Assembly (NCBI RefSeq): GCF_003325475.1
Contig: NZ_CP029495.1
Span: 1,612,001-1,676,000, forward strand
Length of the DNA stretch: 64,000 bases
From: Chromobacterium phragmitis
Lineage (GTDB): Bacteria; Pseudomonadota; Gammaproteobacteria; Burkholderiales; Chromobacteriaceae
Direction of reading: 5' to 3'
How positions within the stretch are numbered: the first letter of the stretch is position 1; the number at the start of each line of letters is the position of its first letter. The position numbers and the translations under genes were made by a program. Positions 57,998-64,000 of this stretch are shown here, one piece after another. The notes below the pieces were generated by a model, which was not told the DNA's origin, did no database searches, and saw nothing but the letters and a program-made list of their open reading frames with translations.

Positions 57998-59476
57998 ATG
58001 TACCGTATCGCCTGCCCCTCCTGCGGCGCCGACGTCTCGTTCCGCGCCGCCAGCTCCGTGCTGGCGGTGTGCGAGTATTGCCGCAGCACTCTGGTCCGCG
58101 ACGCCGACAGCGTGCGCGACATCGGCAAGATGGCCGAACTGCTGGACGACTACTCGCCGCTGCAGATCACCAGCGCCGGCCGCTTCATCGACCGCAACTT
58201 CAGCATCGTCGGCCGCATCCAGCTGCGCTACGACGCCGGCGTATGGAACGAATGGTATCTGCTGTTCGACGACGGCAGCGGCGGCTGGCTGTCGGAAAGC
58301 GTCGGCCAGTACGTGCTGACGCTGCCGCTGGGCCCGATCGATCAGGCTCCGGCCTTCGACAGCCTCGCCCCCGGCCAGCGTTACCGCCACGGCAGCCACG
58401 ACTTCGTCTTTTCCGACGTGCGCCAGGCCCAATGCGTAGCCGGCGAAGGCGAGCTACCGTTCCGCGTCGGCGACGGCTGGCAGGCCCGGGTGGCCGACGC
58501 CCGCTGCCAGCAGCAATTCCTGACGCTGGACTACTCCGACGACCCCGCCCGTCCCGAGCTGTTCCTGGGCCAGGCGGCGACGCTGCCGCAGCTGAACATG
58601 CAGCTGCTGCGCGACAACCGGATGATCCAGGAGAAAACCGGCAAGCTGAAGGGCAGCGTCGCCACGCTGGCCTGCCTCGGCTGCGCCGCGCCGCTGGACT
58701 ACCGCGCCGGCGCCGCCGCCCAGCTCACCTGCGGCCATTGCGGCAGCCAGACCGACGTCACCGGCGACGTCGCCACCGTGATCGGCCTGCACAAGGGGGG
58801 CGGCCAGGCGCCGGCGCTGACGCTGGAGCTGGGCGCCACCGCCCAGATCGAGCGCATTCCGTGGACGCTGACCGGCGTAATGGTGTGGCGCGAGGACGAG
58901 GACGCGTCCAGCGAATGGAGCGAATACCTGCTCTACAACGTCGACAAGGGCTTCCGCTGGCTGGTGGAAAGCGGCGAGGGCTGGTTCCTCGGCGCGTTGA
59001 TGGACGTGTGGGTGGACAGCGAGCGCGGCGGCTACGCGGCGCTGGGCCAGCAAACCTTCTCCCGGGCCTGCCCGGACTACCGCGCCAGCGTGGCCTACGC
59101 CGCCGGCGCCTTCCCCTGGCGCGCCAAGCTGGGCGACAGCATGCTGCTCAGCGAATACCAGTCATCCGACCGCAAGCTGAGGCTGTCGCGCGAGATGAAC
59201 GCCCAAGAGCTGGTGTGGACCCGCAGCGACCGCGTCGAGGACGCGGCGATAGGCGGCTGGTTCAACCAGGGCCCCATCGCCTCGCGCTACGCGACAGGCG
59301 CGGCCGCCAGCCCCGGCAAGCTGAAGATCGCGTTGACGGCGACGCTGGTCCTGTTGTTCATCAATTTGCCGATGGCGGCGCTGGGCGGCCATTTCGGCGG
59401 CCGGCTGCTGGTCAGCTTCATCGCCGTGGCGCTGCTGGCGATGCCCTTGTTCCAGTCGGCAACAGAAGAAGAATGA
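57998..59476 (+). CDS. DUF4178 membrane protein with two zinc ribbons
   Basis: A 492-residue protein. Zinc ribbon 1 CPSCGADVSF...CEYC opens it (residues 6-26), then a DUF4178 domain (FSIVGRIQLRYDAGVWNEWYLLFDDG), zinc ribbon 2 CLGCAAPLDY...CGHCGS (near 225-248), a second DUF4178 domain (WTLTGVMVWREDED, EWSEYLLYN) and two C-terminal helices (IALTATLVLLFINLPMAALGG, LLVSFIAVALLAMPLF). It follows the SPFH gene by 8 bp. DUF4178 genes usually accompany DUF350/AdoMetDC/SPFH partners. Confidence 0.85.
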   Translation: MYRIACPSCGADVSFRAASSVLAVCEYCRSTLVRDADSVRDIGKMAELLDDYSPLQITSAGRFIDRNFSIVGRIQLRYDAGVWNEWYLLFDDGSGGWLSESVGQYVLTLPLGPIDQAPAFDSLAPGQRYRHGSHDFVFSDVRQAQCVAGEGELPFRVGDGWQARVADARCQQQFLTLDYSDDPARPELFLGQAATLPQLNMQLLRDNRMIQEKTGKLKGSVATLACLGCAAPLDYRAGAAAQLTCGHCGSQTDVTGDVATVIGLHKGGGQAPALTLELGATAQIERIPWTLTGVMVWREDEDASSEWSEYLLYNVDKGFRWLVESGEGWFLGALMDVWVDSERGGYAALGQQTFSRACPDYRASVAYAAGAFPWRAKLGDSMLLSEYQSSDRKLRLSREMNAQELVWTRSDRVEDAAIGGWFNQGPIASRYATGAAASPGKLKIALTATLVLLFINLPMAALGGHFGGRLLVSFIAVALLAMPLFQSATEEE

Positions 59477-59635
59477 ATGTCACCGCAAACCTATAAAGCC
59501 TATTGCGTGCTGATCGTGATCATCACCACCGTCGTCAACCTGCTCAATCTGGGCGACGGCCTGGGCAGCGGCGGCTCCTCGCGCAGCTGGGGCAGCGGCC
59601 ACAGCTCCGGCTGGAGCAGCGGCGGCCACAAATGA
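59477..59635 (+). CDS. Tiny membrane protein with Gly/Ser-rich tail
   Basis: A 52-residue protein. One hydrophobic helix (VLIVIITTVVNLL, about residues 11-23) is followed by a tail of GSGG, SSRSWGSGHSSG and HK. The ATG follows the DUF4178 stop directly (TGA ATG), and its stop overlaps the AdoMetDC start (ATGA), so its translation is coupled on both sides. I infer it is real from this packing; there is no known family. Confidence 0.7.
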   Translation: MSPQTYKAYCVLIVIITTVVNLLNLGDGLGSGGSSRSWGSGHSSGWSSGGHK

Positions 59636-59985
59636 GCCAACCATTGGGCCGCCATCTGCTGGCGGACTTCCACGACTGCCCGCCGGCGGCGCTGGCCGAT
59701 CCGGCGGCGATGGAAAACGCCTTGCGCGAGGCGGCCCGCCTGGCCGGCGCCACGGTGCTGGCCGGCCATGTCCACCACTTCGGCGGCGGCCAGGGCGTGA
59801 CCGGCATCCTGCTGCTGATGGAGTCCCATCTCAGCGTCCACACCTGGCCGGAGCACGGCTACGCTGCGCTGGACCTGTTCATGTGCGGCGAGCCGCAGCT
59901 GGAAGCCGCCCTCGCCCATCTGGCGGCCGCGCTGCGGCCCGGCCGCCAGGAAACCCGCCAGGTCGAGCGCGGCCGGCTGCCATGA
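59632..59985 (+). CDS. speH: S-adenosylmethionine decarboxylase (SpeH type)
   Basis: A 117-residue class 1b AdoMet decarboxylase proenzyme, which makes the aminopropyl donor for polyamine synthesis. ESHLSVHTWPEHGYAALDLF is the diagnostic segment: S65 becomes the pyruvoyl group, H70 and C85 are at the spacing of the catalytic His and Cys of the Thermotoga enzyme (63, 68, 83). It overlaps the small membrane protein gene. Its product would feed the divergent spermidine-synthase-like protein. Confidence 0.93.
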   Translation: MSQPLGRHLLADFHDCPPAALADPAAMENALREAARLAGATVLAGHVHHFGGGQGVTGILLLMESHLSVHTWPEHGYAALDLFMCGEPQLEAALAHLAAALRPGRQETRQVERGRLP

Positions 59986-59986
59986 A

Positions 59987-60009
59987 AAACGGGGGCCTGG
60001 CCCCCGTTT
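59987..60009. terminator. Bidirectional terminator after speH
   Basis: AAACGGGGG (59987-59995) and CCCCCGTTT (60001-60009) with a CCTGG loop, just after the speH stop and 28 bp before the convergent nucleotidase stop. Confidence 0.8.
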
Positions 60010-60036
60010 CGCGTTCCCGATCAAACGGCTCTCCGC

Positions 60037-61941
60037 TTACTCCGCCAGCTCCAGCGTCACCGAGCCGTCGCCGTTGTCCCTCACCAGCTTGAACGGCTTC
60101 CGCTCGGCCAGGTAACGCAGCGCGCCGGCGCCGGTGTCGAAACGCAGGCCCACGCCCGCCACCGGCAGCACCCGCCAGTTGTCGCCCTGCCCCAGGTCTA
60201 TCGTCTTCTTGCTGGCGAGATAGGCGGCCAGCGCCGCGCGGTTCTCGTCCGGCGCGTCCACCACGATCTTGTCGGCGGTGATGCCCGGGAAGTTGCCGCC
60301 GCCGCTGGCGCGGTAATTATTGGTCACCACGATGAAGCGCTGCGCCGGGTCGATCGGCTTGCCGTTGAAAGTCAGGTTGACGATGCGATGGCTGTCCGGC
60401 GCGGCGAGCTTGCCGTCGCCGTCGTAGCGCGCCGGGCGGGTGACGTCGATCTGGTAGCTGACGCCGTACAGGCTGTCGAAATTGTAGGAGCGGAATTCCG
60501 GATGGATCAGCGCCTGCGCCGCCGCGCCCTTGGGGTCGATGCGATTGAACTGGCCGGCCGACATCTCCAGCCACTCGCGCACGTCGGCGCCGGTGATCTT
60601 CACCGCCTTGATGGTGTTGGGATAGATGTAGAGGTCGGCCAGGTTGCGGATGGCCAGCTTGCCGGCCGGGATGTCGGTGTAGTAGCTCCAGCCCTGGCGG
60701 CCGCCTGCCTTGAACGGCGCGGCGGCGGACAGGATGGGCAGCTTCTCGTATTCGGTGCCCTGCAACGCCCGCTGCATGTACCAGCGCTGCGCCTCGGCGA
60801 CGATGGCCACCGACGGATCGTCGGCCGCCTGGGCGAAATAGCTGTAGATCGGCCGGCGGGTGGCGGCCACCTCGCCGCGCACGTAGTCCAGCGTGTCCGC
60901 GTGCTCCTGGCCGATCAGTCCCTTCACCCGCGGATCGGCATCCGCCAGCGGCTTCTTTGCCTGCTTGTCGAAAATGGGCCTGAGCGCGGCCTGCTTGCCG
61001 ACGACGCGCCACTTGCCGTCCGCCTGCTCCAGCGTCAGGTCTATCACGCCCAAATGATCTCCCCAGCGGCCCGGCATCGTAGCCGGCACGCCGTGGATGG
61101 TGCCGGCCTGCAGATCCACGCCGGGATAGCCGGCGAAGGCGGCAGATGGAAACTCGGCGTGGGCGTGGCCGAACAGGATGGCGTCTATGCCCGGCACCTC
61201 GGCCAAGCCGGACACCGCGTTCTCGGCGAAGCGCGGCAGCTCGCCCTTTTCGAAGCCGGAGTGCGGCACCGCGATCACCACGTCGGCGCCGGCGGCGCGC
61301 ATCTTGGGCACGTAGTCTCGCGCGGTCTCCAGGATGTCGCGCACCGTGACCTTGCCCTGCAGATTGTTCTTGTCCCACTGCAGAATCTGCGGCGGGACGA
61401 AACCGATCACGCCCACGGTCAGCGCCTGCGTCTTGCCCTCGTCATCCTTCACCTCGCGCTTGAGCAGCGCGTAAGGCGTGAACATCGGCTGCCCGGTCCT
61501 GGCATCCAGCACATTGGCGTTGACGTAGGGGAAGGCCGCGCCTTTCAGCGATTGCTGCAGGAAAGGCAGGCCGTAGTTGAATTCGTGGTTGCCCAGATTG
61601 CCGGCATCGTACTGCAAGGCATTGAGCACCTTGTAGGCCGGATGGGTTTCGCCCGCCCGCAGCGGCTTGACCCTGGCCACCAGATCGCCCATCGGGCTGC
61701 CCTGCAGCAAGTCGCCGTTGTCGATCAACAGGCTGTTGGGCGCTTCGGCGCGGGCGGCGGCGATCAGGCTGGCGGCGCGTTCCAGCCCGAAGTCGGCCGC
61801 CGGCTTGTCCTGGTAGTAGTCGTAGGCCAGCAGGTTCATGTGGACGTCCGAGGTTTCCAGCACCCGCAACTGGACCGGAGCGGCCCAGACGGAGATGGCG
61901 AAAGCGGCGGCGAAAGCGGCGGACAAGGGCGCGAGTTTCAT
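60037..61941 (-). CDS. cpdB: Periplasmic 2',3'-cyclic-nucleotide phosphodiesterase / 3'-nucleotidase
   Basis: A 634-residue periplasmic metallophosphoesterase (calcineurin-like, then 5'-nucleotidase C domain). The signal peptide ends near residue 22 (SVWAAPVQL). Metal motifs LETSDVHMNLL, LIDNGDLLQGSP, NLGNHEFNYG and AVPHSG are present; the C-terminal domain has VTNNYRASGGGNFPGI. It scavenges cyclic and mono-nucleotides from outside the cell. ATG 61941. Confidence 0.9.
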   Translation of the reverse strand: MKLAPLSAAFAAAFAISVWAAPVQLRVLETSDVHMNLLAYDYYQDKPAADFGLERAASLIAAARAEAPNSLLIDNGDLLQGSPMGDLVARVKPLRAGETHPAYKVLNALQYDAGNLGNHEFNYGLPFLQQSLKGAAFPYVNANVLDARTGQPMFTPYALLKREVKDDEGKTQALTVGVIGFVPPQILQWDKNNLQGKVTVRDILETARDYVPKMRAAGADVVIAVPHSGFEKGELPRFAENAVSGLAEVPGIDAILFGHAHAEFPSAAFAGYPGVDLQAGTIHGVPATMPGRWGDHLGVIDLTLEQADGKWRVVGKQAALRPIFDKQAKKPLADADPRVKGLIGQEHADTLDYVRGEVAATRRPIYSYFAQAADDPSVAIVAEAQRWYMQRALQGTEYEKLPILSAAAPFKAGGRQGWSYYTDIPAGKLAIRNLADLYIYPNTIKAVKITGADVREWLEMSAGQFNRIDPKGAAAQALIHPEFRSYNFDSLYGVSYQIDVTRPARYDGDGKLAAPDSHRIVNLTFNGKPIDPAQRFIVVTNNYRASGGGNFPGITADKIVVDAPDENRAALAAYLASKKTIDLGQGDNWRVLPVAGVGLRFDTGAGALRYLAERKPFKLVRDNGDGSVTLELAE

Positions 61942-62029
61942 CGGGAAGGGCCTTTTCTGTGTTTTTATCGCGTCCGCATTATACGCCCGGCCAGCCCCGT
62001 CTCTCCGCGCAAAGCGCCGCGCAAAAAAA

Positions 62030-62047
62030 GCCCGGCACGGGCCGGGC
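62030..62047 (-). terminator. Terminator after the GST gene
   Basis: GCCCGGC and GCCGGGC arms (62030-62036 and 62041-62047, loop ACGG); on the minus strand it is followed by a T run (A run 62023-62029). It lies 27 bases past the GST stop. Confidence 0.85.
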
Positions 62048-62073
62048 ATCGCGTCACCGCGCGGACAGTCGCT

Positions 62074-62685
62074 TTACTTGAGCAGACCTTCCGCCTTCAG
62101 CGCCTGCTGCGTCGCAGGCAGCGCGGCCACGCGCTTGAGGAAGTCCAGCAACGCCGGATAGTCGGCCAGCGAACGCTGCAGATACTGCGCCCAGGACAGG
62201 CAAGTGAACAGGTAGGCATCGGCCACGCTGAACTGTCCGCCCAGCAGATAAGGCGTCTTTTCCAGTTGCGCCTGCAACAAGGCGAAGCGCGGCTGCAGCC
62301 TGGACCATGCGTCGTCCTTCACTTCATCGGTCTTGCCGAAGAAAATGGGGGAGAAATTCTTGTGCACCTCGGTGGAGATGAAGTTCAGCCACTCCTGCAG
62401 CCGGTAGCGCGGCAGCGTGCCGTTGGCAGGCGCCAGCTGCTTGTCCGGCGCCTGGTCGGCGACGTATTGCATGATGGCCACGCCCTCGGTCAGCAATTCG
62501 CCGTTGTCCAGTTGCAAAGCCGGCACATAACCCTTGGGATTGATGGTGGAGAAGACCGCTCCGCTGGCGGTGGTGTGCGGCGTATCGCTCAGGCTGACCG
62601 ATTCCGAATCGAATCGCAGGCCGCTGGCGAACAACACGATGTGGGAGGCGAGCGAGCAGGCGCCGGGGGAGTAGTACAGTTTCAT
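62074..62685 (-). CDS. gstA: Glutathione S-transferase (GstA-like)
   Basis: A 203-residue cytoplasmic GST of the beta class. The N-terminal thioredoxin-like part reads MKLYYSPGACSLASHIVL with the Cys10 used by beta-class GSTs, INPKGYVPALQLDNGELLTEGVAIMQYVADQ forms the glutathione site, and the C-terminal helical domain ends FSVADAYLFTCLSW. ATG at 62685 has CAGGAGC. Confidence 0.92.
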   Translation of the reverse strand: MKLYYSPGACSLASHIVLFASGLRFDSESVSLSDTPHTTASGAVFSTINPKGYVPALQLDNGELLTEGVAIMQYVADQAPDKQLAPANGTLPRYRLQEWLNFISTEVHKNFSPIFFGKTDEVKDDAWSRLQPRFALLQAQLEKTPYLLGGQFSVADAYLFTCLSWAQYLQRSLADYPALLDFLKRVAALPATQQALKAEGLLK

Positions 62686-62787
62686 CGCAATGCTCCTGTG
62701 GGAAGGATGGGACAAACCGCAACCGCGCCAGCCTGGGCCAAAATCATGCCGATTGCAACCCCCTTCCCCGCGGGTCTCGCTCTCCCT

Positions 62788-63048
62788 TCAACTGGATTTC
62801 TTGCCGAACAGCCGCGGCCGATTGTCCGCCGGCCTGGACTTCATTTCGACATACAGCGCCTCCACCTTGGCGCGCGCCCACGGCGTGCGGCGCAGAAACG
62901 CCAGGCTGGACTTGACGCTGGGATCGTTGCGGAAGCAGCGGATATCCACCCGCGCCGCCAGTCCGTCCCAGCCGTAATGCGCTTGCAGCTGTTCCAGCAT
63001 CATTTCCAGCGTAACGCCGTGGGTGGGGTTGTTGGCCTGGCCGCTCAT
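62788..63048 (-). CDS. VF530 (DUF2132) family small DNA-binding protein
   Basis: An 86-residue protein with the VF530-family core NPTHGVTLEMMLEQLQAHYGW...CFRNDPSVKSSLAFLRRTPWARAKVE. The family fold resembles small DNA-binding domains; function is not established. ATG 63048 has AGGA at good spacing; ATG 63057 is possible. Isolated between GST and the DUF3141 gene. Confidence 0.85.
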   Translation of the reverse strand: MSGQANNPTHGVTLEMMLEQLQAHYGWDGLAARVDIRCFRNDPSVKSSLAFLRRTPWARAKVEALYVEMKSRPADNRPRLFGKKSS

Positions 63049-63109
63049 CGAAAACATCCTGTAAAAGCAAAAGCGGCGAGTGTAAGCCGCCGCCCGCCGC
63101 CTGGCAAAA

Positions 63110-64000
63110 CTACTTGGCGGCCGTCTTTTTGCGTCCGCCCGTTCGCCGGGGCTTCTTCAGCTCCACGCCGGCGCCGGGGTCCGGGACTTCGCCCTGGGTC
63201 ACGCCCATCGCCAGCGCCACCCGCCCCAGCCGCTGCTGCTTCTCCACGCTGATCGGCCCGGCGGCGGCCAGCAGCAGCATCACCAGCTCCAGCGCCATCG
63301 CCCGCTGCTCGTCGCCGGGCAGCAGATCCCGGATGGTGGCCAGCGCGCGCTTCTCATCGTTGCGCACCAGCCAGGTCTGGCGCCGCACCGCCTGCTTGAA
63401 TTCCTCCAGCGACAGCTCCTCGCCCAGGCCGGTGTCCTGCATCACGCGGCGTATCGCGTTGAACGGCCGCACGTCGACCACGCCGTTGCCGATGGCGACA
63501 TAGATCAGCAGCCGCAGGAAGCCGTCCACCGCGCCGCCCTCGGAATAATGCTGCTCCAGCTCGCGCCGCTTCAGCCTCAGCATTTCGTCGCGCTCCCAGC
63601 CGCCGTGGTAGCCGCGCACGCGGTAGGGCCGATGCGGATGCAGCCCCACCAGCGCGGCGGTCAGCGGCGCGTCGTAGACGGCGCGGAAGGTCATTTCCTT
63701 CAGCGCGTCGCGCTGGTCGCGCCAGCCGTCCAGCCAGCTCGCGGTCCAGTCGGACACGGTCTGCTGCCATTGCCAGAACGGATTGTCGCCGGCCACCGGC
63801 TTGCGTTCCGCCCTCACCTTGTCCGCCCATTCCGCCAAGCCGGTCAGCAACGGATTGCGGCTGGAGAACCAGCGGCGCTCGAAGCGCGACGGGTGCATCT
63901 CGCGCAGCCAGTGCGCAGTTTGCGGCGTGGTACTGGCCTGCAGCCACGGCGACACGAAGCAGTCGTACAGCTGCTGGTTGATCTCGGCCACCCGCTTCAC
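63110..64000 (-). CDS. DUF3141 protein, C-terminal part (cut by the window edge)
   Basis: The last 296 residues of a DUF3141 protein, a group often annotated as poly(3-hydroxyalkanoate) synthase-like with an alpha/beta-hydrolase domain upstream. The visible part has VAEINQQLYDCFVSPWLQ, HPSRFERRWFSSRNP, and NPFWQWQQTVSDW, then a helical domain and a basic Lys/Arg-rich tail (KKPRRTGGRKKTAAK). The N-terminal hydrolase part lies beyond the right edge. Confidence 0.7.
   Translation of the reverse strand: MKRVAEINQQLYDCFVSPWLQASTTPQTAHWLREMHPSRFERRWFSSRNPLLTGLAEWADKVRAERKPVAGDNPFWQWQQTVSDWTASWLDGWRDQRDALKEMTFRAVYDAPLTAALVGLHPHRPYRVRGYHGGWERDEMLRLKRRELEQHYSEGGAVDGFLRLLIYVAIGNGVVDVRPFNAIRRVMQDTGLGEELSLEEFKQAVRRQTWLVRNDEKRALATIRDLLPGDEQRAMALELVMLLLAAAGPISVEKQQRLGRVALAMGVTQGEVPDPGAGVELKKPRRTGGRKKTAAK

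Overview
The window is GC-rich, densely coding DNA from a betaproteobacterium, most likely a Neisseriales member close to Chromobacterium. This is inferred from gene content and codon style: a hutIGUH/hutC locus, a Lap-type adhesin system, an indolepyruvate oxidoreductase fusion, and VF530 and DUF3141 proteins. No species can be proven from the sequence alone. No tRNA, rRNA or CRISPR array was seen.

Layout. 1-6155: the right-hand tail module of a Mu-like prophage or tailocin (spike, gp46, gp47, gp48, tail fibre, fibre-assembly protein, second tail fibre). 6214-12893: host genes (EamA exporter, AlaX-type editing protein, two acetyltransferases, a small membrane protein, an aromatic aminotransferase, a questin-oxidase-like protein, a YpfJ-type zinc protease with an unusual acidic tract). 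12966-15326: a transposon-scarred stretch with a decayed REP-associated transposase, REP-like hairpins and an intact IS5-type element with a 3-bp target duplication. 15327-21787: the histidine utilisation operon hutIGUH with its repressor hutC and two operator-like sites. 21876-29604: metabolic and hypothetical genes, including an RNA ligase next to an HD/polynucleotide-kinase fusion that looks like an RNA-repair pair. 29911-44903: a complete Lap-type biofilm adhesin locus. It holds a large VCBS-repeat adhesin with a retention module and LapG-type cleavage motif, a TPR/glycosyltransferase-like protein, LapD-like and LapG-like regulators, the type I secretion parts (TolC-like, ABC, HlyD) and a LuxR-type regulator. 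44966-53259: RarD, indolepyruvate ferredoxin oxidoreductase, a lipoprotein, a LysR/SDR pair, a sirtuin and a MazG-like protein. 53341-59985: a divergent cluster joining polyamine-type enzymes (membrane spermidine-synthase-like protein, AdoMet decarboxylase, FAD amine-oxidase-like protein) to membrane-stress-type proteins (DUF350, SPFH-SHOCT, DUF4178, a tiny membrane protein). 60037-64000: periplasmic nucleotidase, GST, VF530 and the C-terminal part of a DUF3141 protein.

The most striking signal not explained by genes is six near-consensus parS (ParB-binding) sites between 6171 and 53286, several inside coding sequence. This suggests the window belongs to the centromere-like, origin-proximal part of a chromosome. 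The most promising functional systems are the polyamine/SPFH/DUF4178 cluster and the RNA ligase-kinase pair.
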